Part shown: positions 23,916 to 33,238 of the stretch, piece by piece | Layout of the letters: the number at the start of each line of letters is the position of its first letter | Numbering within the stretch: the first letter of the stretch is position 1 | DNA from: JBCCGI01 sp039029355 | GTDB taxonomy: Bacteria; Planctomycetota; UBA1135; GCA-002686595 | Reading direction: 5' to 3' | Assembly (NCBI GenBank): GCA_039029355.1 | Contig: JBCCGI010000004.1 | Location: 62,001 to 126,000, forward strand | DNA length: 64,000 nucleotides | Translations under genes and position numbers: made by a program | Notes under the pieces: model-generated | The model's input: the letters and a program-made list of their open reading frames with translations, nothing else | Told to the model about the DNA's origin: nothing | Database searches by the model: none

Positions 23916-26319
23916 GACCTGGGCGCAGGTGCGCGAGCTCTTCGAGCGCGTCGCCGACCTCCCAGCCGACGAGCGCGCCTCGGCGCTCGACGAGGCCTGC
24001 CGCGACGACGCGCTGATCAGGCGCGAGGTCGAGGAGTTGATCCGCGCCGACTCCGACTCGAAGAGCCTGACGCAGCTCGCCGAGCGCGCGGTGGGCGTGG
24101 CTTCGTTCGAGGAGCGCGACGCCTCGGCGCTGCTGGGCCTCGCGCTGGGCGGCTTTCGCCTGACCGAGGTGCTCGCCGCCGGCGGCATGGGCGTCGTGTT
24201 CGCGGCCGAGCAGGAGACCCCGCGCCGCACCGTGGCGGTCAAGCTCCTGGCGGGCACCGTCCCGACGCCGTCCGCGCGCCGCCGCTTCGAGTACGAGGCC
24301 GAAGTGCTCGCACTTCTGCGCCACCCGGGCATCGCGCAGGTCTATGCCTCGGGCACGCACCGCGACCAGGTGGCGCGGACCGAGCTGCCGTGGATCGCGA
24401 TGGAGCTCGTCGAAGGCGCGCGCCCCGTGACCGACTACGCGCGCGCGGAGGGCCTCGACCTCGACGCGCGCCTGAAGCTCTTCCTCGGCATCTGCGAGGC
24501 GGTACAGCACGGCCACTCCCGCGGCGTGATCCACCGCGACATCAAGCCCGGCAACGTGCTGGTCGACCCGGAGGGACGCCCCAAGGTGATCGACTTCGGC
24601 ATCGCGCGCGCGGTCGAGCGCCAGGACGACCGGACCGAGGACGGCGCGATCGTCGGCACCGTGCGCTACATGGCTCCCGAGCAGCTGCGCGGCGAGGAGG
24701 TCGACATCCGCTGCGACGTCTACGCGCTGGGCGTGCTCCTCTACGAGCTGGTCTGCGACCACGCCCCGCACGACCTGACCGGCAAGGCAGCGCCCGCCGC
24801 CTTCCGGCTGCTGGCCGAAGAAGCTCCGGCGCCGCCCTCTGAGCGCCGGCCCGGCGTCCCCCACGACCTCGACTGGATCGTGCTGCGCGCGATGGAGCAC
24901 GAGCGCGATCTGCGCTACGCGTCGGTCGCGGCGCTCGAGGACGACCTGGAGCGCTTCCGCCGCGGCGAAGCGGTCCTGGCCGGCCCGGCGCGCGCGCTCT
25001 ACCGCGTGCAGAAGTACGTCCGCCGCCACCGCGTCGGCGTGGCCGCGCTGGCGGCGATCGGCCTGCTCGCCGGGGCGGCGCTCGCGATCTACGTCGCGGG
25101 CATCCTGCGCACCGACCGCGAGCACCAGAAGATGCTGCGCCTGGCCGACAAGCTCGACCTCGCGCAGCTGCGCGCGCGCGCCGAGCTGCTGTACCCGCCC
25201 GATCCCGAGCTCATCCCCGAGCTGCAGACCTGGCTGGCCGACGCGCGGCGGCTGGAGCCGCGCCTCGCCGACCACCGCGAGGTGCTCGCCGAGCTCGAGC
25301 AGCGCGCGCAGGCGTCGACCGAGGGCGAGCTCGAGTTCGACGAGCGCGGCGATGCGTGGTGGCACCAGACCCTCTCCGAGCTGGTCGCCGACTTCGACCT
25401 CTTCTTCGGCGCCGCGCAGAGCCTGCCCGCCGACGTCGAGCGGCGGCTGGAGCAGTCGCGCACGCTCGGCGAGCGCTCGGTCGACGGCTTCGCCGCGCGC
25501 GCCGCCTGGGATGAGGCGATCGCGTCGATCGCGGACCGCGACGCGTGTCCCGCCTACGACGGATTGGAGCTCGAACCGCAGCTCGGGCTGCTTCCGCTGG
25601 GTCGCGACCCGGACTCGGAGCTGTGGGAGTTCCTCGCCATCCTTTCGGGCGATCCGCCGCCGCGCGACGCGGACGGCTACCTCGTCCCGGAGGAGGCGAG
25701 CGGCGTCGTGCTCGTGCTGCTGCCGGGCGGACGCTTGGCACTGCGGCAGGTCGACTACGAGGCGCCGCTCGACGCGGACCGCGACACGCGCCAGGCTTCG
25801 GTCGAAGTCACGCCGCGCTTCCTCTCCAAGTGGGAGCTGACCCAGGCCCAGTGGCAGCGGCTGACCGGGGCCGCTCCGAGCCTCTCCGCCGGCGCTCTTC
25901 TCCCGGTCGAGCGGGTGAGCTGGGAGGAGCTGAACCGGTGGCTGCCGCGCATCGGGCTCGCCCTCCCCACCGACCTCACGTGGGACTACGGCGCGCGCGC
26001 GGGCATGGATCGCGATCACTGGTTCCATAGGGCGCCCGCCGACCCGACTCGGCTCGCCAACGTCGCCTCGCCCCAGACCCTCCCGATCGGCAGCCTGCCG
26101 CCCAACCCGTTCGGCCTGCACGACATGCTGGGCAACGTGCAGGAGTGGTGCCGCGACCTGAGCGAGGACACCGGCAAGCACGTCTGCCGCGGCGGCCACT
26201 TCGGGGTCCAGCGCGAGTGGTTCCTCAAGCTCACGCGTGCCGCGTGGCGCGAGGCAGGCGCCCCATCCGAGCGCCAGGCGCTCCGCGGAGCGCGCGCCGC
26301 GCGTGCGCTCGACCCCTGA
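23905..26319 (+). CDS. Membrane Ser/Thr protein kinase with C-terminal FGE-sulfatase-like domain
   Basis: Residues about 85-350 form a complete kinase domain: glycine loop AAGGMGVVFA, ATP lysine Lys113 (VAVKLL), catalytic loop HRDIKPGN (Asp212), DFG (Asp230) and MAPEQL. One transmembrane helix follows (about 375-396, VAALAAIGLLAGAALAIYVAG). After a helical stretch, residues about 650-800 resemble the formylglycine-generating-enzyme/sulfatase-modifying fold (VSWEELNRWLPRIGLALPT, FGLHDMLGNVQEWCRD). The usual closing GFRVAR-type motif is degenerate, so this outer domain is probably a sensor, not an enzyme. The gene overlaps the ECF sigma gene and is the likely controller of it. Confidence 0.88.
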   Translation: MKPETWAQVRELFERVADLPADERASALDEACRDDALIRREVEELIRADSDSKSLTQLAERAVGVASFEERDASALLGLALGGFRLTEVLAAGGMGVVFAAEQETPRRTVAVKLLAGTVPTPSARRRFEYEAEVLALLRHPGIAQVYASGTHRDQVARTELPWIAMELVEGARPVTDYARAEGLDLDARLKLFLGICEAVQHGHSRGVIHRDIKPGNVLVDPEGRPKVIDFGIARAVERQDDRTEDGAIVGTVRYMAPEQLRGEEVDIRCDVYALGVLLYELVCDHAPHDLTGKAAPAAFRLLAEEAPAPPSERRPGVPHDLDWIVLRAMEHERDLRYASVAALEDDLERFRRGEAVLAGPARALYRVQKYVRRHRVGVAALAAIGLLAGAALAIYVAGILRTDREHQKMLRLADKLDLAQLRARAELLYPPDPELIPELQTWLADARRLEPRLADHREVLAELEQRAQASTEGELEFDERGDAWWHQTLSELVADFDLFFGAAQSLPADVERRLEQSRTLGERSVDGFAARAAWDEAIASIADRDACPAYDGLELEPQLGLLPLGRDPDSELWEFLAILSGDPPPRDADGYLVPEEASGVVLVLLPGGRLALRQVDYEAPLDADRDTRQASVEVTPRFLSKWELTQAQWQRLTGAAPSLSAGALLPVERVSWEELNRWLPRIGLALPTDLTWDYGARAGMDRDHWFHRAPADPTRLANVASPQTLPIGSLPPNPFGLHDMLGNVQEWCRDLSEDTGKHVCRGGHFGVQREWFLKLTRAAWREAGAPSERQALRGARAARALDP

Positions 26320-26335
26320 GCCGCGCGCGCGGCTC
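26318..26335. terminator. 18-bp perfect palindrome between converging genes
   Basis: GAGCCGCGC / GCGCGGCTC forms a perfect palindrome that begins inside the kinase stop codon and ends five bases before the Kelch gene stop. As a hairpin it could slow transcription from both sides, though there is no T run. Confidence 0.45.
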
Positions 26336-26340
26336 CGGGC

Positions 26341-27957
26341 TCAGTAGTCGACGAGCCAGAGCTCGGCGCTCAGATCGCCCTGATCCGCCGCGCCGGTCAC
26401 CAGCACGCGGGCACCGCCGCCGAGCGGCATCAGCTCGGGCAGCGTGCGCGGCTTGACGAAGGTGCCCCCAAGCGACCAACCGCCGTCGGGCGCCTCCTGC
26501 AGCACGAAGACCTGCGACGAGTCATCCGAGGAGCCCGACGCGAGGTCGAAGTCGATCAGCCCGCCGCCGTGCGCGTACACGATCGGCGCCTGGATGCCGC
26601 AGTCGTCGTCGTCTCCGTTCGGATTCGGGAAGCCCGGTCCGATGGGGCCGATCGGAGCCTTGCACACGCAGATCGTGCGGCCATCGGGCCCTTGGATCGA
26701 CGGCAGCAGCCCCGCGCCCGACCAGGTGTCGGCTGCCGGCGTGTAACGCCAGGTCGCCGCCGAGCCCTGATAGGTGGTGCTGGCGAAGAGAATGCGCCCG
26801 CCGCCGGCGACGATCGCTCCGCCGTCCAGCGTCGGCGACGCCGAGTGGAAGCACACCGGCTGCGGGAGCGCGGGAGCACCCAGGAGCGCCATCTGAGCGG
26901 GGTCGTAGATCAGGCACGACGCGGTCGTCGAGCCGGTCGCGAAGAAGATCACGCCGCCCGAGATCAGCACGCTTCCGTCGCCGAGCTTCGTCGCCTGATG
27001 CGCCGTGCGCCCCGTCCCCAGGACGGGCCCGTTGAGCCAGGTGTCGCTGCTCGGGTCGTAGATCTCGATCTTCGTCGTGGCCGCCGCGAGGCTCGCCGGG
27101 AAGCCGATCGGGTGCGGGTAGTCGTAGTCGACGGAACCTCCCACGACGAGCACCCTGCCCCCCGGCAGCAGCGTCGCGGTGTGGAAGACGCGCGGAACCG
27201 CCATGGTCGCCGCCGGTGCGAACGCGTCGGTGATCGGGTCGTAGAGCTCCGCGCTGGCCAGCACCGTCCCACCGGGTCCGATGCCTCCGACAACGAGCAC
27301 GCGGCCGTCGAGCAACTCGGTCGCCGTGTGGCGCGAGCGCGGGATTCCGAGCTTCGCGAACGACGGCACGAACGACTGGGAGTCCGGGTCGAAGAGCTCG
27401 GCAGAAGCGACGTGGAACGGCTGCGAGCCGGGGAAGTACGGATCGAGTCCTCCCGTCAGCAGCACGCGGCCGTCGGGCAGGCTCGACGACGTATGGTGCC
27501 GGCGCGGGAAGAGCGTGTCGCCGCAGGCGAAGTGCGAGCCGCCCTCGAGCTCCAGGATGAGCTCCGCGCGGGGCGAGAAGGCGGCCACCAGGAACGTCGG
27601 CAGCTCGAACTGCACCGCCTGCGCCAGCGCCTTGACGCCGGTGAGCGCGGGGTCGGCCGGGAGCGGGAAAAGCTCCCACGCCGTGCCGCCCGGGTCGAAG
27701 GAGCCGACGCGCCACAGCGCCTGCAGCTCGGGCCCGACCCCCAGCTCACACGGGGCTACACCCGGCACGCACTGCAGCGGTGTCGCCGTCGCGGTGATGC
27801 CTACCGCCAGGCCGTAGAACGCGAGCGGCGCTCCGCTGATCTCATAGCCGACGTCCGACCCAAGGACGCCGTCCTGGAAGCTCAGGTCCACCTGGCCAAA
27901 CGCCGGAGCCGCGGCCAGCGGCGCCATCCAAAGGGCAGCAATCCAGCTCATTCCCAT
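26341..27957 (-). CDS. Exported Kelch-repeat protein
   Basis: This 538-residue protein has a signal peptide (MGMSWIAALWMAPLAAAPAF, cleaved near AFGQ). A beta domain of about 120 residues follows, then at least five Kelch blades marked by phrases such as LPDGRVLLTGGLDP, LLDGRVLVVGGIG, LPGGRVLVVGGSV and LGDGSVLISGG. Kelch propellers usually bind partners or carbohydrates. Nothing shows the copper-site residues of galactose oxidase, so no enzyme activity is claimed. It faces the kinase gene tail to tail and is divergent from the sulfatase-like gene. Confidence 0.8.
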   Translation of the reverse strand: MGMSWIAALWMAPLAAAPAFGQVDLSFQDGVLGSDVGYEISGAPLAFYGLAVGITATATPLQCVPGVAPCELGVGPELQALWRVGSFDPGGTAWELFPLPADPALTGVKALAQAVQFELPTFLVAAFSPRAELILELEGGSHFACGDTLFPRRHHTSSSLPDGRVLLTGGLDPYFPGSQPFHVASAELFDPDSQSFVPSFAKLGIPRSRHTATELLDGRVLVVGGIGPGGTVLASAELYDPITDAFAPAATMAVPRVFHTATLLPGGRVLVVGGSVDYDYPHPIGFPASLAAATTKIEIYDPSSDTWLNGPVLGTGRTAHQATKLGDGSVLISGGVIFFATGSTTASCLIYDPAQMALLGAPALPQPVCFHSASPTLDGGAIVAGGGRILFASTTYQGSAATWRYTPAADTWSGAGLLPSIQGPDGRTICVCKAPIGPIGPGFPNPNGDDDDCGIQAPIVYAHGGGLIDFDLASGSSDDSSQVFVLQEAPDGGWSLGGTFVKPRTLPELMPLGGGARVLVTGAADQGDLSAELWLVDY

Positions 27958-28181
27958 CCCTCTTCACACGTGTCGTTGTTGCGGTGCGGAGCGGCTCTCC
28001 GGACGGCCGCTCCTCGGGCGCGGCGCAAGACGCGCCCACCGGATCGACGGAAACCCGCGCGCCGGAGCGACAGGGTTCTGCAACTTCCGGGCGCCCCGGG
28101 CCCCAGGCCCTGCAGAGGGCCGCTCCCGGGGGCTCCGAAAGGGTCTTGATCGTAGCGGTGGGGTGCGACAAGGTCGACCGG

Positions 28182-30602
28182 ATGCAGTCCGAGCCCAACA
28201 CGGCCCAAGGCGGCGCCCTGCGGTGGGTGGAGGCCGCGCTCTGGGGCGGGCTTCTGCTGGCGGCGCTGCGCGGAGCGACGCTCTTCGCGATGGAGCGCCT
28301 CGCCCACGGCGGCGAGCTGGCGGAGGTCCAGCGGCGCCTCGCGAGCGCGCTTCCCTCCGTCGCGCTGCGCGCGCTGGTGCTGGCCGCGGGTGGCGCCCTT
28401 CTCGTCGCCCTCGCCGCGCGCGCGGCGGGCGCGGCGCGGCGAGCGGCGCTGGCCGCCGCCACGCTGGCGCTGACGGCCGGGGCGCTCGTGCTGCTGACCG
28501 GGAGGCTCGCGGACGACGCCTCGCGCGAGATCGGGCTCGAAACCGCCCGCGGCCAGGCCGCGACGGCGGTACTGGCGCTGCTGGCGCTGCTCTTCGCCGC
28601 AACCTTCACCGCCGCCGCGCTTCGGCTGCGACGCGGCGGCGCGGCGCGCGCGCTGGTCCCGGCGCTCGCCCTCGTGCTGCTGCCCGTCGGGTGGCGCGCC
28701 GCCTTTGGCGAGCTGACCGACGAGATGACCATCCGCGAGGTCGTCCGCGAGCTGCTCGCGGGCGAGCCGACGTGGGACACCGTCCAAGCCCGCGACGACA
28801 GAGCACCCGCGGTCGGCGTGATCAGCCCGTCGCTCAGCTTTCGACTGCGAGGCGGAGACATCCCGGCGCTCGTCCTTCCCCCGCCGGCCGAGGTGCGGCT
28901 CGCGCCCGAAGCGGAAGATCTGCCCGCGCTGCTCGAGTTCCGCGCCGGGGTCGATCACTCGGTGCTGCACGGCGCGACCAAGGCGCTCGTCGAGCAGGGC
29001 TGCGCGATCCACTTCGAGCTCGAAGTCGACGGCGAGCTGCGCTTCTCCGCCGACGTCGACCTGACCCAGGACGACGTCGCGCCGGGCACCGAATGGGTCG
29101 ACGGCGAGCCGCTCCCACTACGCGCCGGCCAGGCCGTGACCCTGCGCACCTCGATGCGGCGCGCGGACGGTAGCGAGCTCGTCCCCGACGTCCCCGTCAA
29201 GGCGGGCTTCGGCGGACTGAAGCTGACGCGCCGGTTCGAGCGCGAGCGCATCCCCTCTTCGCCCTCGGCCCCCAACATCGTGCTCATCGTGATGGACACG
29301 CAGCGCGCCGACCGGCTCTCGGTGTACGGCTACGAGCGCGAGACCTCGCCCAACCTCGCGCGCCTCGCCGAACGCGGGATCGTCTACGACAATGCATACT
29401 CGACCGCCAGCTGGACCTGGCCGTCGACCGCCTCGATCCTGACCGGCCTCCAGCCGCAGGAGCACGGCGTGCTGAACGAGACGTCGTGCTTCCTCTCGGA
29501 GGCGCTCGTCACGCTCCCCGAGGTGCTCCAGCGCCGCGGCTTCACCACGGCCGGCTGGTCGGCCAACCAGCTCATCGTGCCCGACAAGAACTTCGACCAG
29601 GGCTTCGAGTTCTTCGAGTACGCCAAGGGCTCGGTGATGCGCAGCGAGGTGCTGATGCCCGAAGCGCTCGAGTGGGTCGAGGCGATCGCGGGCACGCGCT
29701 TCTTCCTCTATCTGCAGCTGCTCGACCCCCACTCGCCGCTGGATCCGCTCGAAGAGGGCCGCCGGCTGTTCGCGCCCGACGTGCCGCGCGACTTCTCGAG
29801 CTACTCGATCGAGGACTACAAGTGGCCGCTGCTCGAGAACTGCGGGCACACGCCCCAGGGCGAGGTCGTGACCAACCGCTGCGTCCCGCCCGAGCACCAG
29901 CGCTGGATCAGCGACCAGTACGACGCCTGCGTGTGGAGCGGCGACTACTGGGTCGGCCTGCTGCTCGACAAGCTCGCGGAGCTGCAACTCGACGAAGAGA
30001 CCATCGTGGTCTTCACCTCCGACCACGGCGAGGAGCTCTTCGAGCACGGCCAGCTCAGCCACGGCCAGTGCCTCTTCTCGCCCTCGGTGCGCATCCCCCT
30101 GGTCCTCGCCGGCCCCGGCATCCCGCGCGGCAACCGCGTCGAAACACCGGTCTCCAACCGCCACCTGGCCCCGAGCCTCGCGCGCCTCGCCGGCATCGAG
30201 TGGTCGCCGGTCGCGGACGCCCGCGACCTCTCCCGCCCGGACGAGCTGCCGTTGGGCGACGTCATGTTCTCGACGTACAACGGCTGGTGGAACGGCGAGC
30301 ACCGGACCGAGCTCCTGGGCCTGCGCAGCCACGACCGCGTCCTGCTCTACGCTCCGGACGGCAAGCCGTGGAGCGCAAGCGACCCGACGCCGGAAGGCGA
30401 CTGGGTCCTCTACGACCTGGGCGCCGACCACGACGAACGACGCAACCTGGCCGCCGAACAACCGTCGATCGCCGACGCCCTCCGCGAACGGCTGATCCGG
30501 CTCGACACCCAACTGGAAGAGCGCCGCAGCGCGCCGACGGTGGAAGCGGGTGACAGCACGCTGCAGATGCTGCGGGACATCGGGTACCTGGGAGACGGGT
30601 AA
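28182..30602 (+). CDS. Membrane sulfatase-fold (alkaline phosphatase superfamily) enzyme
   Basis: The ATG at 28182 (MQSEPNTAQGG) is chosen; the 66 codons upstream are not coding-like. The first 200 residues hold about five hydrophobic segments. The catalytic domain starts near 362 with NIVLIVMDTQRADRLSVYGY, a metal-site motif. The nucleophile region reads SWTWPSTASILTGL: threonine (Thr412) stands where sulfatases have the Cys/Ser converted to formylglycine. FTSDHGEELFEHG near 610 supplies the second metal site. The threonine suggests a phosphodiester- or phosphotransfer-type enzyme like lipoteichoic-acid or phosphoethanolamine transferases, not a true sulfatase. Length is 806 residues. Confidence 0.8.
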   Translation: MQSEPNTAQGGALRWVEAALWGGLLLAALRGATLFAMERLAHGGELAEVQRRLASALPSVALRALVLAAGGALLVALAARAAGAARRAALAAATLALTAGALVLLTGRLADDASREIGLETARGQAATAVLALLALLFAATFTAAALRLRRGGAARALVPALALVLLPVGWRAAFGELTDEMTIREVVRELLAGEPTWDTVQARDDRAPAVGVISPSLSFRLRGGDIPALVLPPPAEVRLAPEAEDLPALLEFRAGVDHSVLHGATKALVEQGCAIHFELEVDGELRFSADVDLTQDDVAPGTEWVDGEPLPLRAGQAVTLRTSMRRADGSELVPDVPVKAGFGGLKLTRRFERERIPSSPSAPNIVLIVMDTQRADRLSVYGYERETSPNLARLAERGIVYDNAYSTASWTWPSTASILTGLQPQEHGVLNETSCFLSEALVTLPEVLQRRGFTTAGWSANQLIVPDKNFDQGFEFFEYAKGSVMRSEVLMPEALEWVEAIAGTRFFLYLQLLDPHSPLDPLEEGRRLFAPDVPRDFSSYSIEDYKWPLLENCGHTPQGEVVTNRCVPPEHQRWISDQYDACVWSGDYWVGLLLDKLAELQLDEETIVVFTSDHGEELFEHGQLSHGQCLFSPSVRIPLVLAGPGIPRGNRVETPVSNRHLAPSLARLAGIEWSPVADARDLSRPDELPLGDVMFSTYNGWWNGEHRTELLGLRSHDRVLLYAPDGKPWSASDPTPEGDWVLYDLGADHDERRNLAAEQPSIADALRERLIRLDTQLEERRSAPTVEAGDSTLQMLRDIGYLGDG

Positions 30603-30719
30603 TCGGGGCACTGGTGGCCGCCGCTTCGCGTTTCGGCGGGCGGCGTCCTCCAGCGACCGCGCCGGTCCGGGCAAGCGTGGGCAGCCGCGGACACGGCCCC
30701 CGCCCCGCGACCTGCGCTC

Positions 30720-33131
30720 CTAGTCCGCCTGCAGACGGAACTCCTCCGGCGTCATCTCCACCGACGTCTCCACCTCGTCCAACCGCACCACCAAGCGCCC
30801 GGACGCGGCGTTCGCGATCTCGGAGTGGAAGGGGATTCGCATCCCCTCCACCTCGCGATAGTCCGCCAGGGTGGTCGTGATCGGGAGCAGGCCTACGCCC
30901 GGAGTGATCGACGGTTCGCGCCAGCGCAGGATGTCGCCGGTTGCGGCGTCGATGTCGACGCGCGCGGCGGGGAGCTCGCCGTCGGTCAGGCGCAGCTCGA
31001 TCACCGGACGGCCCTCGAGCTCGCCCAGGCCCAGGACCTCTTCGCCTTCGAAGTGGTGGCGCCAGTCGCCGAGCAGGACCGAGGGGTGGGCGTGTAGCTG
31101 TTGGGCGAGGGAGTCGCCCGTGAGCTCGCGGAAGGGCTCGAAGGAGGAGCGGGCCCAGGCCCGCTCGCCGTCGGCCGCGCTGTGGATGCCGCCGAAGCGG
31201 CCGAGGTCGATGTCGGCGCGCGCGAGGTCGCGCGCGGCGAAGGAGACGGTCTGCGCGCCCTCGACGCCGGACTGCGCGAAGCGCGCCGTGCCGCGCATGC
31301 GCACGATGCCGGCGGCTTCCAGCGCGCCCTGGCGGGCCTCGGAGCCGCGCAGCGCGTGGAGCTCGGCCAGCGACGGCGGGGCGTTCTCGACGTCGAGGCG
31401 CGGGCACTCGAACACCGCCTCGCCGTCGACGAAGGTGAGCGACGAGACCCGTCCGTCGGTCTCGTTGAAGCGCACGCGGAGGCGGTCCGCGATACGCGCG
31501 ACGCGGTAGCCGTCGTCGTCCGGCGGCAGCAGCTCCATCACCATCTGGTGCGGGATGTCGACGCCGAGGTGGTTGTTCCGAATCACGACCTCGAAGTCGC
31601 CGTCGTGCATCGAGGCCTCGTAGCGGCCGAGGAAACGCTCCAGCTCGTCGAGCGGAATCTCGGCGGGATACTCCCAGCCCTCACGCGGACACTCGAGGTC
31701 GAGCCCTGACTGGTGGAAGGTCATCACGTTCGCGCGGCCGTCCTCGACGTCGAACGAGAGCGCGATCGTGTCGGTCAGCGCGAAGTACCACTTGCCCTCG
31801 TCGTCCGGCTCGCGCAGCTCGTAGACCATCTGACCCGGTACGTCGACCGCCAGGTGGCCGTCCTTCACGAGCACCTCGATCCGCTCGTCGTCGAAGGCGC
31901 CGAAGTTGGCGACGTAGCGACCGACGTAGGGTTCGTAGCTCTGCCCCTCGGCAGGCTCGGCGCCCTCGCCCTCCTCGGCGCCGGGCTCCTCGTCTTCGCC
32001 GAGCATCGCCTCCCAGACCATCGGCAGCGACATCTGCTGCAGCGGCGTGAACGAGACGTTGGTCAGGAGCACGAACCCGAGCTCCTCTTCGGGCAGCAGC
32101 GCCACCTGCGCCGCGAAGCCGTCGATGTTGCCGCCGTGCTCGACGACCTTGCGGCCCTCCCACTCCTGCAGCATCCAGCCCATCCCGTACCCGACCGTCG
32201 GAGCGATCACGATCTGTTGCGACCAGAGCTCCTGCACCTGCTCGGAGCTGATCAGCCGATCGTCGCCATACACGCCTTCGCCGAGCATCAACCGCAGCCA
32301 CTCCGCCATGTCGAGCACGTTGGAGTTCACCGAACCGGCCGGTCCGATGTTGCCGAGGTCGCGCATAGCGAGGTGGTCCCACTCCTCGCGGTCCTCGTCC
32401 CAGAGATAGCCCTGCACCAGCCGCGGGTCGTCCGCGACCCCGTCGATGGACAGCGTCGTGCTGTTCATCCCGAGCGGCTCGATGAGGCGCGCGCGCATCA
32501 GCCCTTCCCAGCTCGACTCCGCGGCCTCGCCGGCGAGCACGCCCGCGGCCAGGTACTGCACGTTGTTGTACAGGAACTCCTCGCGAAAGCCCGCCCACGG
32601 CTCGGCAGCCGCGGCGGTTCGCAGCACGTCCTCGCGGCCGACGTCGCCCGAGGCGAACAGCACGCTCATGCGCGTGAAGCCGGTGCGGTGCGCGAGCAGG
32701 TCGCGCACGGTCACCTCGGCGTCGGCCTCGTCGGCGTCGATGTCGAGCGTGAAGTAGGGCAGGTAGCGCGTGACCGGATCGTCCCAGCCGACGATCTGCT
32801 CGTCGACCAGCGTGGCGACGACGGCGGCGGTCATCGCCTTGGTCGTCGAACCGACCGCGAACAGCGACGAGGCCGTCACCGGGTCGCCGCTCTCCAGGTC
32901 GGCGACGCCGAAGCCGCGCGCGAACACGACCTCGTCGCGGTAGACCACGGCCAGCGCCATGCCGGGGATGTGCAGCTCCTCACGCCTGGCGTCGAGCTCG
33001 CCGGCCAGCCGCTCCAGGCGGGAGGTCAGCTCGACGTCGTCGGTGAGGATATCGCGGACGAGCGGCTCCCCTTGCTGGGAGCGGCACGCGGGGAGCAGGC
33101 AGAAGAGCAGCGCGAGGGGGATGCGGTGCAT
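30720..33131 (-). CDS. Lipoprotein serine hydrolase (class C beta-lactamase fold) with C-terminal extra domains
   Basis: This 803-residue protein starts MHRIPLALLFCLLPAC with a lipobox (LPAC). The beta-lactamase/transpeptidase-like domain (about 30-385) has SxxK as GSTTKAM, YxN as YNN (EFLYNNVQY) and HGGN as the third motif, the set expected for an EstB/AmpC-type hydrolase. Two similar modules follow (near YVGRYVANFG and LGRYEASMHDG), resembling the accessory domain of serine hydrolases. The last 220 residues look like a LolA-type lipid-carrier or outer-membrane lipoprotein-sorting fold. It probably acts on a peptide or ester in the periplasm. A longer open frame reaching 34481 is an amidase-gene shadow. 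Confidence 0.8.
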   Translation of the reverse strand: MHRIPLALLFCLLPACRSQQGEPLVRDILTDDVELTSRLERLAGELDARREELHIPGMALAVVYRDEVVFARGFGVADLESGDPVTASSLFAVGSTTKAMTAAVVATLVDEQIVGWDDPVTRYLPYFTLDIDADEADAEVTVRDLLAHRTGFTRMSVLFASGDVGREDVLRTAAAAEPWAGFREEFLYNNVQYLAAGVLAGEAAESSWEGLMRARLIEPLGMNSTTLSIDGVADDPRLVQGYLWDEDREEWDHLAMRDLGNIGPAGSVNSNVLDMAEWLRLMLGEGVYGDDRLISSEQVQELWSQQIVIAPTVGYGMGWMLQEWEGRKVVEHGGNIDGFAAQVALLPEEELGFVLLTNVSFTPLQQMSLPMVWEAMLGEDEEPGAEEGEGAEPAEGQSYEPYVGRYVANFGAFDDERIEVLVKDGHLAVDVPGQMVYELREPDDEGKWYFALTDTIALSFDVEDGRANVMTFHQSGLDLECPREGWEYPAEIPLDELERFLGRYEASMHDGDFEVVIRNNHLGVDIPHQMVMELLPPDDDGYRVARIADRLRVRFNETDGRVSSLTFVDGEAVFECPRLDVENAPPSLAELHALRGSEARQGALEAAGIVRMRGTARFAQSGVEGAQTVSFAARDLARADIDLGRFGGIHSAADGERAWARSSFEPFRELTGDSLAQQLHAHPSVLLGDWRHHFEGEEVLGLGELEGRPVIELRLTDGELPAARVDIDAATGDILRWREPSITPGVGLLPITTTLADYREVEGMRIPFHSEIANAASGRLVVRLDEVETSVEMTPEEFRLQAD

Positions 33132-33156
33132 TGGGTGAAGCTGGGGTTGGAGGGGG

Positions 33157-33180
33157 TCGCGAGCGGAAGGATACTCGCGA
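33157..33180. repeat. Inverted repeat in spacer before the serine hydrolase
   Basis: TCGCGAG and CTCGCGA, seven bases each, flank a 10-base loop in the 107-base gap between the amidase stop and the hydrolase start. It could be an operator or a weak hairpin; nothing decides between them. Confidence 0.3.
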
Positions 33181-33238
33181 CGGGCCGCTGTATTGCGAAG
33201 GGCCGGAGCCCCTCCCGCTCCTTTCCCGCGTTTGACCG

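Noticed and set aside
23905..30602. FGE-like domain of the kinase activating the neighbouring sulfatase
   Set aside because: The sulfatase-like protein has threonine at the modification site, and the FGE-like domain looks degenerate.
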